From Sipunculus nudus (taxonomy: Eukaryota; Annelida; Sipuncula; Golfingiida; Sipunculidae): 64,000 nucleotides of DNA. Where the stretch lies: contig CM049314.1 in the NCBI GenBank assembly GCA_026874595.1, positions 28,093,729 to 28,157,728 on the forward strand, given 5' to 3'. The translations under genes were made by a program, and so were the position numbers. The notes beneath the pieces are model-generated. The model was not told the DNA's origin. It was given only the letters and a program-made list of their open reading frames with translations, and ran no database searches. Every line of letters starts with the position of its first letter. Position 1 is the first letter of the stretch. Of this stretch, positions 24,590 through 35,281 are shown in pieces.

Positions 24590-24926
24590 ATTTCGGTTTG
24601 GGATTACGTGACAGGGCGGTAGCACTAGCTTCCTATTAGAATAGGATTATTTTGTATCCTGGTTTCACACAGGCCCGATGTCTATCGCCTTCTATCGCCT
24701 CGTGGGTCCTTGGTGTGATGATTTCTGGATGTAATCATCCAAAAGCTCGGTCATAATACCGAGGAATCCCCTAAAGACGCACTCGTTTGTCTGTGATACA
24801 CGGCTGCAGAGCGCTCACCCTGGAGGGGGGGGGGGCACCGTGAAAATCTCCCCGCCTAGGCTGAGATTCGAACTCACAACCTCCCGGCTTTGAGTCGAGT
24901 GCTCTACCCCTGAGCCACAGAAGCCG
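24590..24926 (-). mobile_element. tRNA-derived SINE
   Basis: The minus-strand head (24926 down to 24852) has a pol III A box TGGCTCAGGGGTAGAGCAC (24899-24917) and B box GTTCGAATCTC (24863-24873). It also has an anticodon-loop-like CTCAAAG. The presumed acceptor stem 5' strand GGCTTCT has no matching 3' strand, and the anticodon stem mispairs, so this is a SINE head and not a working tRNA gene. The body continues to about 24590 and includes a G-run at 24825-24835. The 3' tail is not clearly delimited. Confidence 0.65.
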
Positions 24927-24939
24927 GTTACCGTAGGTC

Positions 24940-26208
24940 ACTTAGTACAACTATGCCGGATTAGGAGTGGGTCACTGGTGGAGCACCTATGCTGTCTCAG
25001 GTGTAAATATACTCTCATTTCATTCCTACCCTCCAAAACACAAGCACACAGCAATATTCACAAAGTGTAATGCAATAATTGCTATTGTTTAAACAGTAAT
25101 TCAAGGAGTAATCTAGAAGATACCATGTTGTGGTAGTCATTTTTAAAAGATATTGATATCCAGTTAATAATTCTTAACAAATTAATTATTTAAAAAAAAT
25201 GCTTATGTATGAGGCAAATTAAGGATAAACAAATATTCAAATTAGACTTGAGACTTCCAAATCAAGTTATACTTTATTTTTATTATTTGCAATTTATAAA
25301 ATGATATTTGTTTGGTGATGAACATAAATACATATGTATGCATAATGTGATTTTCATGCAAAATTAGGGACAAATGATAATGCAGTAAAATTGATGAAAC
25401 AATATATAAAATTATATGTTTTATCGCAAATGTATGAAATCCATCTGTATTTCTATTTTTGAATATTAGATAATTATGAGGCAGCTTTTGTCACTGAATA
25501 AGCACTAATGAATTAAATTACATATTCCAAATGCATATGTTGAGGAGTTTAAATCCCCCCCCCACCCCCTCACACACACATACAAACGCACACCCACCCC
25601 AAAGCCTTGAACTCACGAATCAGTAGGCACTTTTATTATACTGGTAAGGCCAACTAACACGATGTACGCTAGTCGTAGAATCTCTAATACCTGCTCTGAA
25701 CTGTATAAATTTTATAAAATTAAAAAAAAAGTTAACATAAATTTTTCCCTTACCAGAATGGGACATATTGATCAGTCCTGTCTGTCCATTATTAAGTAAA
25801 CAATAACTAAGAATCAACTTTGTTCCTATAAGCACTGTTGAATTAACTTTTGTTTGTTTTATGTAGATTGATTTAAGATATTAAAGTCTGAAATTCGAAA
25901 GCATGTTATAAATTCAGATATATATGTTATAATGCAATTTTGTAAAATTGAAAACAAATGTAATAAAAAAAAATAGGATGTAAAGCAAACATTTGTTCAC
26001 ATTTGGAAATAAAGTGATCAGCTTGTTTTGTCTACCTGCTTGATCAATTTCAGATGTTCAAAATTAGGATCAACTTTATTTACTTTAAGCACTGTAAAGT
26101 AAATTTAATATCAGCGCTCCCCCCCCCCCCCCGAACTGTATAAATATAATAAAATTTAAATAAAAATGAACATATATTCTTGCCTCACCAATATTTGTAA
26201 AATTGAAA
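24940..26208. other. No gene; duplicated AT-rich block and poly-C tracts
   Basis: The block near 25690-25760 (CTGAACTGTATAAATTTTAT ...) recurs near 26132-26195 (CGAACTGTATAAATATAATA ...). A shared GGATCAACTTTATTTAC/GAATCAACTTTGTTCC context indicates an old local duplication about 400 bp apart. Poly-C/CCCACCCC tracts lie at 25553-25570 and 26117-26132. No coding evidence. Confidence 0.5.
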
Positions 26209-26514
26209 AAAAAATGTACAAACAGAGATTACACTTTCTAGTCCCACAGAAGTAAGGTGCTGCCTTGGCATTGAGTTCCCAGGAGAGCTTGTAATTGATA
26301 TTGTTATCTTTTAGTGACCAGATGTGTTTTTAGCGTGGTATCTGTTACGAAAGGATTGTTTGTGGTTATTGTATCTGGTCTTGAAATCACCTTCAGTACA
26401 CCCAATGTACATGCCCCCCCCCCCCCCTAATCGCACGAAGGATAATCTCGTAATATCGTAAGGTCTCGGCTTTTCAAACCACGCCGTTAGCTTCACCTGA
26501 TGATCAGGTCGCAT
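26209..26514 (-). mobile_element. GIY-YIG fragment of a Penelope-like retroelement (broken)
   Basis: On the minus strand, 26311-26413 gives MYIGCTEGDFKTRYNNHKQS then FRNRYHAKNT. This is the YIG half of a GIY-YIG endonuclease with the FKTRYNNHK helix typical of Penelope-like element C termini. After a +1 frameshift near 26320 the reading continues as WSLKDNNINYKLSWEL and then KCNLCL, the usual W-x-LKDxN and C-N-L-C-L end of these proteins. The N-terminal GIY half is replaced by a 14-16 base G-run (26415-26428 on the plus strand as C) and unrelated sequence. No reverse transcriptase was seen nearby. A nonfunctional fossil. Confidence 0.75.
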
Positions 26515-26624
26515 CCCGTGAAACAGACTGTTGTGAATGTACAGTGTTGATTTTCTTCAGAGTTATACCACTCTGGCTTAGTCTGTAGGCCATTGAGCAC
26601 TTTACAACGGAGGGTAACTTTAAC

Positions 26625-26631
<7 letters not shown>

Positions 26632-26693
<62 letters not shown>
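26632..26693. repeat. (TA)n microsatellite
   Basis: About 30 uninterrupted TA units. The open frame across it encodes Tyr-Ile repeats and is not a gene. Confidence 0.95.
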
Positions 26694-26696
<3 letters not shown>

Positions 26697-26759
26697 GCCT
26701 TTTAATGTTACCAGATGCATGAATACCGGCAGGTAATGATCTAAAAGGCTGTCCAACAG

Positions 26760-29610
26760 GAATCCTCTAAATGACCGAAAGGAGTAATCAAAGTGTAGAG
26801 TCTGCTGTTAAACATTAGATTACAACGTTAAGAAGATGTGACGACATATGCATACCAGACCAGAACAGATACGCCATACTCGCCCGGCCACTGTCTGACA
26901 GATGATGGATATCGTCAAATTAAAGTTTAATTTGGTCTCAGCATCACGGGCTTAACTTACTTTTTGTTATACTTGTTCGATTTGAACGTAAGTTTAGACA
27001 GGCACCGTGTTTATTTAATCCAAATCAATCATTATTATTATTATTATTATTAATATATATTATATATTATATTATTATACCAAACACTAAGTTCAAAGCG
27101 CCAACGTGCTATTGTTTATTCGCTAACGGATGTAAACAAAGAGTACATCCTGGTGTCTCACTTCCATTTAAGGTCACATAGTCTTATTTATACACACGAC
27201 CCAGGGCCTGAGATGTAGTAGTGAATGGTCTGGCTATTTTAGCTTGGCTCTAGCCATCATGTGATGGAGCATCAACAACACCCATTTGTTTTATTTTTAA
27301 GTATGTTAAGCATAATCTTCAATAAAATTGACAGTATTGGTCATTTTATTTCTAATCTTTGGCCAAATCAATGCTGTCCAAATGCTTGTTTGGGACTCCA
27401 TGGAGGGGTATTTTGGGCTTCACTGCATTCGGGCCAGGGTGACTTAACAAGGAGATACACAATTAAGCCCCCATTTTCTTTGTCTAGTTTGACTGAAGAA
27501 AACAACCAACCCTCAGGTAAAAAAAAGTTTAATATCAGAATTTATTTTTAAGTTGTCCAAAGTAGGCCCAGACTTCAGGTGTTTTATAGATGTTATATAG
27601 GAAAAATAAATACAGCAACGTGTCCATAAGCCCAACCCTCGACGCACCAACCTCCGCGCAGGGATAAACTATATGTAAGGTCTATTGTGTACAATGAATG
27701 ATCTTCATAGATAGATCTTATGTATGGAGAATGTTGACACACGGGTACAACTGCCTCGTGAGTAGGGCTTTCTTTCTTTATGAGCATCCGCCGGTGTTCA
27801 GTCTCACGGTGTGTGTGAGTTACGTTAATTTATAAAATACAGATTTTTTAATATAATTTTATGTGTTAAAATAGAATCAAGAGTGAAATTTTCATTTCAA
27901 TATGTACTTCTATAAAGATTATGTTCAATGTAAGCATGCGGCTTCATGTATATATGTATAACCCTATGCCAGTCTTTCTGTAAAAGGTTTAATTAGTTAC
28001 TTTTTAAACCTATCATAAATGGGTATTTTTATCTTAATAATATAAAATACCCTATGTATATGTTTCAATTATGTTACCCCAATTATCAAGTGCCCTTGGT
28101 TTCCAGATATAACTAATTAAGGTTAAGATTAATTATAAGATTGGTAACCAAAACTACGGCCAAGTTATTTATAATAGTTATTGAACGAATTATTTATTGA
28201 TAAGCTTAGATAATCTGACATGGTTATGTAATTGCACCCATACTTCTGTCTTAAGGGAAATATATATAGAGACATTGAGATAATGTTATTATATTAAAAG
28301 GTATATCATGTTAAAGTGATTTGGTATACTGATAGAACTGATAGTGATGTTTTGCATCATTCTTGATTATTCAGACACAAATACAGAATGAACATGATAA
28401 TACCAAAGATGGATAATGGACACTTAGGATTAAAAAATATATAAAATTAAAATGAATTTTAATATAGATTAACAAACAGAAGCCTTATACTGCAATAAAC
28501 AATTATCTGGCTCAGAGTACAGAAAACTAGTTTTTTTTATCATTTTGAATAGTAGGCCTATTATATGTTTGTATTTAAAATTTTAAAACGTGAAGAGTGG
28601 CAACTTAGCGGTTATCGTATGGGTTTTTCTTTCGGATCATGACTTAGAAGATTACATGGTTGTTTCCTTTGGTTAATCTCTTAGTCATCACAAAAGTTGT
28701 TCGTTTTAACCTTAAAGTGTGTTAAAAATGAAGTATATTCTTGAGAATGGATTTAATTCTATATTTAGGCCTGGCGGATCATACTGATGGAAATAAATAC
28801 ATGAATCAAACAACTACAAATAGTGCCACATTGTGCTTATATAATTACATTTCATTAAATATTATTTTACATACTGATGCTGAGAGGATTACATGTGTCA
28901 AACATCAAGGACTGTACGTCGTTCGCAGGAATAAGCGGTAAATCAAAACTGAAAATTTCTATCCATTATAGAGTCCATGTTATAATAGTTATTTCCTTCA
29001 TTATATCCTCTATAGATGCGTATATTTAGGTTGGCTACATGTCGAAAAAACATGGAAATATCACACAAGCGGTAAATAAGCATTTACGCTGTCATTGTAA
29101 AGATCATATGCTGTAAAGATTTCATGTAAACAATCTGGCCTTGACCCCAAATCATTGACACGTGACCTCGAGCATAAAACACAGACATGTTTTTTTCAGT
29201 CAGAAATAGGTCAAGCGGCTTTGCCGCTCACACTTGCGATGAAATATAAAGAGAGTTGTTGTCAACCAAAAGCGCCATCTGGTTATGTCTACATAAACTT
29301 GCTTATGTTAAGCGATTACCCAAACAAGAGGTACTCCCTGATGCAGCCACTTTTAACAACTACAGTTCACGCGTTTTATTAATCTAAGTCAATCGATTTA
29401 TATAAACACCTATTTGAAACTTCAGGCAATCTTCTATTACTTATAAAAGGAATTCAGTCTACCTTTGTTCGCAATGTTCTTTGAAACCGCGTTGCGGATG
29501 ACAATGTGCTATACCTCCTTTTAAAGGTTATTATCCCGACAGTGACATCGCCGATGTGAAAATAAATAATTTTTAATGTGCACATTATTTTGAGTGATTT
29601 TTGCAATTTT
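26760..29610. other. No supported gene
   Basis: Low-complexity (ATT)n and TATATT runs occur at about 27031-27078. Several 60-96 codon frames exist (27261-27551, 28741-28941, 29155-29382), but none shows a domain, signal peptide plus cysteine pattern, or splice-consistent conservation. The sequence is otherwise ordinary AT-rich DNA. Confidence 0.5.
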
Positions 29611-30040
29611 AGCTCAACTGACTGTAAGTCATCTGAGCTATAGGTATGGTGTTTTGTCCGTCGTTCGTCCGGCTTGTCCGGTTGTCCGTTAACAGGGAAC
29701 AAATCGTAACCGCTGACCCTAGAAGCCTGTACCTAAAAATTTAGGGAGGTCAAGAAAAAGTCTCCTTGGAATCCTGTAATTAGGTCACTGCAACCTATAT
29801 CCTTGGTGCTTTAGGGCTTGTAATTACCCCCCCCCCCCCCCGAATAATAATGAATTAATATATACCCTCCATTATCTTAATAATTAATGCATGGATTGTC
29901 ATAAATATTGTCTTAAATATTGATCATGACTAGTTTAGGCATTTCTCGAAAAGTGGTGGCGCCCCCTGTATTTCTTCTTATTTTTACGAATATTTCTCTA
30001 TTTTTTCCCCATAAAATGGCAACAATCATGTCAGTTTCTC
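29611..30040 (-). repeat. Family A 3' portion, minus orientation
   Basis: The left edge is AGCTCAACTGACTGTAAGTC followed by ATCTGAGCTATAGG, the reverse complement of the family 3' hairpin. It is followed by the GTCCGTCGTTCGTCCGG microsatellite, GTTAACAGGGAACAAATCGT, a poly-C tract (29826-29841) and GGTGGCGCCCCCTGTATTTC at about 29955. This is the expected order read backward. The copy is truncated to its right, where the family D repeats begin. Confidence 0.65.
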
Positions 30041-30089
30041 AGCTGTGATTCCATCTAGTGTCCCGAAATCTGGTGTGTTTATTGTTCAC

Positions 30090-31170
30090 AAGTGGGTTTT
30101 TTGTAATCACCCTGTCTGTCCGTCTGTTCGACAGTCTGCCTGTCTGTACATCCGTCCACCAACACAAATTTGTTTCCAGATTATAACTCCAGGTTGGATT
30201 GACAAATGGATTTCAGACTTGACTTGCATATGGCCCACCACTAAAGCAAGAAATCTGTATGATTTTTGGGTCATGAGGTCAAAGGTAAAGGTCACAGGAC
30301 TCACGTATTTAAAAAGAATATGGCTGCATTTTAAGCCAAGGTTTTCCATCCCAAACTTTCCATCTTGCGATTTTAGCTAACGTGCCAGTATGGGGAGAGA
30401 ATAAATGAATTTGGTGTCACAAGCTCAAAGGTCAAGGTCACAGGAGCCATCTGTTCACAAATTAGTTTCCAGATGATAACTCCTATTTAGTTTGACATAT
30501 TGTTTTCAAACTTTACTTTACTTTTACCAAAGGTTAAAGGTCAAGGTCACAGGACCCATTTCTTTAGATAGAATGTGTTTGCATTTCAAGCCAAACTTGT
30601 CATCACAAACCTTCGATCTTCAGGATATTGCGTACCTGCCAATAGGGGAAAATTCTTTACGATTTTGGGGTCATATGGTCTAAGGTCAAGGTCACAGGGC
30701 CCATCCATTCACAAATTAGTTTATGGATAATAATTCTGCTTTGGATTGACAGATTGACCTCAAACTTCATTTATTATTGACCCACCACTTAAGTAAGAAG
30801 CATTTTGATTTTTAGGGTCCGGAGGTCAAAGGTGAAGGTCACAGGAGCTACATCTTTCAAAAGATTGTGGATGCACTGTTAATCAAACTTTACATTCCAC
30901 ATTTTCCATCTTTCACACGTGGCTTACACGTGGAAGAAATCTATAGATTTTGAGGTTACCTGATCAGAGGTCCAGGTCACTGGACCCACTTTTTTAAAGA
31001 GATTGTTACAATAATCTAAATGCTGCAAGTTCAAGGATAATAAGTTCTCAGATTGTTTTGGTAACATGGTCATTGGTTAAGGTCACAGGACCGTCATTCT
31101 GAAAAAAAACCCTAAAAATATCCTCAAAGACAATTTCAGCTGAGCGTCGAGACCTATTGGTCCCTAGTTT
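30090..31170 (+). repeat. Family D: AAGGTCAAGGTCACAGGA repeats
   Basis: Words such as AGGTCAAGGTCACAGGACCC recur at about 30285, 30430, 30540, 30680, 30829 and 31075. They are accompanied by CACAAATTAGTTT, GATTTTGGGGTCA and ATTTCAAGCCAAACTT-type words, so the block is built of diverged tandem units of about 110-150 bp. It ends in TTTCAGCTGAGCGTCGAGAC, which resembles the inverted family A 5' motif. Open frames here are repeat-derived. Confidence 0.6.
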
Positions 31171-32185
31171 CAGACTTGCCTGGAGACTACCACCGAAAAC
31201 AGCCGAACTGCATTCGGCAAAGAGCGGGATATCTTTGTGGTCTCTTTCCTTGCCGTGTAGGATTAAGTCTATTGTATATGTGATAAACCCTGCTTTCATT
31301 GAAGGATTTAATCATGTTTGGCCTGACATTTGACAAAGGCTCTGACCGACGTGCGTGGCCAGTCAATGTGAAAAACACATCACTCTTTTATGAGAAGAAA
31401 GGGTTCAAACAAGAGGATTAATGACAAAACCTTAAACAAGTTCCCCATTTCCGGAGAAGGGGTGGGATAGCTGGGGGGGGGGGGGGTTCGGGGTTTTCCA
31501 GGCATAAATATTGGTCTGAAACAATTTAAAAAGGGTTGCGGCTGAAAAGGGGGACGGACCCCCTGGACTACCCTTTTGGTCCGCTTCTGCTGCTTCCGGT
31601 TCGCGAAGGTAAACTTCATTATTGACCAGGTCCTCAAGTTCAACATTCCGGATTATGAATTTCTTGCCATGAGCACAGCGCCACAAAAGAGATGTAACAA
31701 AAAAAATTGTACATATCTTACTGAGACAGTTACCCATTAAAATTTCACATATTTTCTTCTATTTTATTAAAATTGACCCAACAATCCTCCTCCCAGTTAA
31801 TACATCTCCCCAACCCAGATAAAAAGCCCGGTATGCCGGGTTTATCAGCTAGTTTCCAAATAACGAACAAATGTTTGCATCAGCACAACACATTATCTTC
31901 TGGATTATCCCTTGAACTACTTTTTCAATAAAAATTGTGTACCGTAAGAAAACCGCATATACGTCGAGAAATTTGTTCCACAAAATTAATTGAAGAAAGG
32001 TGAGTCGACTTATGTGCGGGTCTAAGCCTGAGAGGCCAAATTTTGCACGAACTTAGTCAAACTGCCGGCCTGATTGTCTTAACTGATCGACAACTAGATA
32101 TTCGTTTCCGGGGAAGTCAGGTACACAAGTCCCCCTTTCAGTCCAAAGAATACTGTCTAATTAGGTTTCCGAACAATATTTTTTT
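31171..32185. other. No supported gene; G-run
   Basis: A G run occurs at about 31472-31485 and CCCC-rich patches at 31785-31815. Minus-strand frames at 31380-31737 start MGNCLSK but are Pro/Gly-rich around the G-run and match no family I recognise. Confidence 0.4.
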
Positions 32186-33700
32186 GCTTGCCGGAAATCT
32201 TCGATTTCCGCAAGCATGTTGGTCAGTCGCGTATGTCTGTTTATGTGTTCATTTGTTTTTCAGTACTCTCCTGGCCACAATTTTGTAACAATCGATCTGA
32301 AACTTTCAGGGTTAATTGAAAGTCAAAAGTCCTGGAAGCCTATTGTTTTTGGTTGGCATAGGTTAAAGATCAAGGTCAAGGTCATCGAAAAACGTCGATA
32401 TTTTATTTTCGTCATAACCTTGCCAATATTGGTCCTATCTTCACAAACATAGGTTCATTTTCTTCCTCTGCATCTTTTTCATTACATGGTCTTGTCATCT
32501 TTTCTCAACTTTGCGTCACTTTGTCAGTATGTCTGTCAGTCAGTTGACCTCACTTTCGCCTTCTTGCTGGTGCTTGTGTCTTACATATAGCATTCTGCAG
32601 GCCACAGTTTTGCAGGAATCCTTTTGAAATTGGTAAATCTTATGTCTTACACATATCTGAAAATTAATTTTTTATTTTCAGGACGTTGCCACTAAGGGGC
32701 GCTGCACTGGAACTTCATCAACATATCGTTTTTTGACAATATCTCCGAAACTATTAACCTGAATTACATAAACTTTACCTTAAATTCTTCCTCCGAGTCT
32801 TCTCTATAACTTGGTTAAGTCATCTGGTCTCAGCTTTGTGTCACTTTGTCAGTATGTCTGTCTGTCTGTCAGTTGACCTCATTTTCGCCTTCTTGCCCGT
32901 TCTTGTGTCTAATATATAACATTCTACAGGCCACAGTTTTACAGGAATCCATTTGAAACTGACGCATCTTTTGTCATACTAATATCTCGAAAGAGATTTT
33001 TCAGTTTCGGAAAATAGCCACAAGGTGCGGCTGCACACGAAACACTACAACATATCATTTTTCTCCATATCTCCTAAACTTTGAACCTAAACTACATAAA
33101 CTATAGCTTATTTTCTTCCGCTCTATCTTCCTCATACATGGTTTAGTTTTCTTGTTTTAACTTGGTGCCGCTTTGTCAGTATGTCGGTCACTTCAAAACA
33201 CTTCAAAATGTTATTTTCCTCATAACTTTGTCAATTCTATTCCTATTTTCACAAACTTTGGCTCATTTTTTTCACCTTTGTCTTCTGCATAACTTAGTCT
33301 AAACAAATGGTCTCAACTTAGTGTCACTTGGTCAATATGTCTGTCTGTTTGCAGGTCGTCCTAAATGTTGTCTTCTTGCTGGTTCTTGCCTCTGTTATAA
33401 TAGCATTCTACAGGCCACAGTTTACCAGAAATCATTTTGCAACTTTCATCTATCGTATATTAAATAGGAAAGATTTCTTGAAGCTGTGTGTTTTAAATAG
33501 GTCAAAGTTCAAGGTCAAAGTCAAGAATACACGTCAGATTATTATTTCCATCGTAACTGTGTCGATATTTGGTCAAATGCTTAACAAACAATGGCCCATT
33601 TTCTTCCTCTTTGTCTTCTTTATAATATGTTCTCATTATCTGACTTCAAATCTGGGTCAGAGTGTTTCCGACAAGCGCGTGACGTATGGTCGTCTTGTTT
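32186..33700 (+). repeat. Family C repeat element, plus orientation
   Basis: It starts with a terminal hairpin, GCTTGCCGGAAATC / GATTTCCGCAAGC (32186-32215; 3-base loop, one bulge), then TATGTCTGTTTATGTG and CCACAATTTTG, as in the inverted copy at 4730-6393. Diverged units follow. They share TTGGTCCTATCTTCACAAAC (32430), CACTTTGTCAGTATGTCTGT (32518, 32840 and similar near 33170 and 33325) and GCATTCTACAGGCCACAG-type words. The 168-codon frame at 33328-33834 is made of these repeats. Confidence 0.7.
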
Positions 33701-33812
33701 CAAGGATTGACCATTTACGCTGTTCTGTCATTTGGATAATGCAGAATATTAAAATGTTTGCAATTTACATGGTTGCTGACAGCCCGGAAATGCCCGCGTC
33801 TTGTTGCGGATC

Positions 33813-33839
33813 CACAACTGTGATACGATCATAGTTGTG
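33813..33839. other. 27-bp near-perfect palindrome
   Basis: CACAACTGTGAT and ATCATAGTTGTG flank a 3-base ACG spacer with one mismatch over 12 bp. It lies just right of the family C copy and is followed by GGCCTGTACAATTAGGCC, a second small inverted repeat. It could mark an element end or a transcription-factor site; function unknown. Confidence 0.6.
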
Positions 33840-35157
33840 GGAATGGCCTGTACAATTAGGCCTTGTAATGGTGAAATGGTAGACACTGGTAGAAGGCACA
33901 AAGAAAACTTAAAACTTCTAAATATACACACCAAAATGCATCTGTTAGTGTCTTTGGTAGTAAATGGGTCTTTCTGGCAACTTTACCACGTTCTAACCTT
34001 AATATATTGATGAAATATAATCCCTAACGATCCGTGTAAGCCCGCGGTGATTTAAACATAACAATACACAGGAATTTGTAATGAGCGGACGTTGATCGAT
34101 TGGTACCCGCCACCGACATTTATTATCGCTCGTTTTTCCAGTTCAAACAGCGATAAGATCAGAGCGGGTTCCCAGTCTAAATCCCGTTGCAAAGGACTGT
34201 GGGTCACTTAATGTAATCATGGCGGCTTGTTCTCTATATAAACACATCAGCTCTTGGCAAAATTAAGGATAAGTAGGGCTATTGAGCAATATTTTGGTGC
34301 CAATACTTTGCAGATGTTTTATAAAACATCCAAAGACAACAAAAAGGTAATTATTTTATGTTGACACCGCTTGAAATGTCAATTGTACGATTCCAAAGGG
34401 GTCTCCTATTTGAAACCTTACAAGACGGTTTCCTAAGGGTCGTTCCTAAGACGTTGTTGACGGAGAGGAGCACAGCGGATCGGAATCACACGTCTTGGGC
34501 CGAGACAAGCCCGCGTCTAGCTATAATGAGCTTCACTCACGGGCGATTATGTACGAGTGCAAGAGGCACGAGTATTGCGTTATCAATTAGGATTTTATCC
34601 AGGGCATCGGCCCCTGTGTATTTGAAATCCAATCATGTTACAGAATTGCTCCACAAAAAACATTTGGTGCTTGCGTTAGCTTGTAAACATGTTAACGGTA
34701 AAAGCCCGTAGGCCGTGGTGTCTGAACTACTGACAGTTGACAAAAGGCTGATTACAACACCGATTAGCGCTCACTCGGTATGTGGCTGGCTGCCTGTCGC
34801 AAGAAGCCCCAAACTAGGTCATGCTGTTCACCTGTGTACTTAAGTTCCTACTTAAAAAATACCCCAAATCATAGTGAACGACTGCAGCCCTGAGCAGCAG
34901 AGCTCCGGGAAAAAAGTTCAACCTAATATCGATAGCGCAATGAACTAAAGAACACAACTCAGCTTAATTAAAACTTGAAAAAACTGTCGTTTACAGCCTT
35001 GTGTTTTCTCAGAATGTATAATAACAACCTCTGATAATAAAATTACTGCCCTGGATCCACAGATATGACCAAGCTGAGGACAGATTACACTGTCACGTTG
35101 CCTTTTCATGTGACTCGCGTGGTCCAACTTCGTGCGTTCTTATCAATTTAGATTATA
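33840..35157. other. No supported gene; possible TATA box
   Basis: This is somewhat more GC-balanced DNA than its surroundings, with a 117-codon open frame (34358-34711) preceded by CTATATAAA at 34233-34241. The encoded sequence shows no domain, and no splice-consistent continuation was found, so no gene is called. Confidence 0.35.
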
Positions 35158-35231
35158 ACAAGGCATACATGCCTAATGCGAACCTGTGCAACGAGATTAC
35201 ACCAGGTTTAATGCTTTAATGCTAGACCATT
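35158..35231 (+). repeat. Block shared with family A copy at 19131-19203
   Basis: CCTAATGCGAACCTGTGCAA, GAGATTACACCAGGT and TAATGCTT words match the 19131-19203 block almost base for base. It sits at the left edge of the 277-bp array and links that array to family A. Confidence 0.7.
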
Positions 35232-35281
35232 ACTTTTCAAGAACATGTGTAACATGTATATGAACAATGCAAGTACTAAAC

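Noticed and set aside
24852-24926. Functional tRNA gene on the minus strand
   Set aside because: A and B boxes are good, but the acceptor stem does not pair and the anticodon stem mispairs, so it was called a SINE head.
26493-26756. 87-codon minus frame with Ile-Tyr repeat
   Set aside because: Translation of a (TA)n microsatellite.
31380-31737. Minus frame starting MGNCLSK (possible myristoylated protein)
   Set aside because: Only seven suggestive residues. The rest is Pro/Gly-rich from a G-run, two overlapping frames are equally open, and no family was recognised.
33328-33834. 168-codon open frame
   Set aside because: It consists of family C repeat units; the same sentences recur at 32430-33300 in other frames, and no domain is visible.
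34358-34711. 117-codon frame with a TATA-like box upstream
   Set aside because: No domain, no splice-consistent extension and no Kozak-like context. Kept only as a note in the interval entry.
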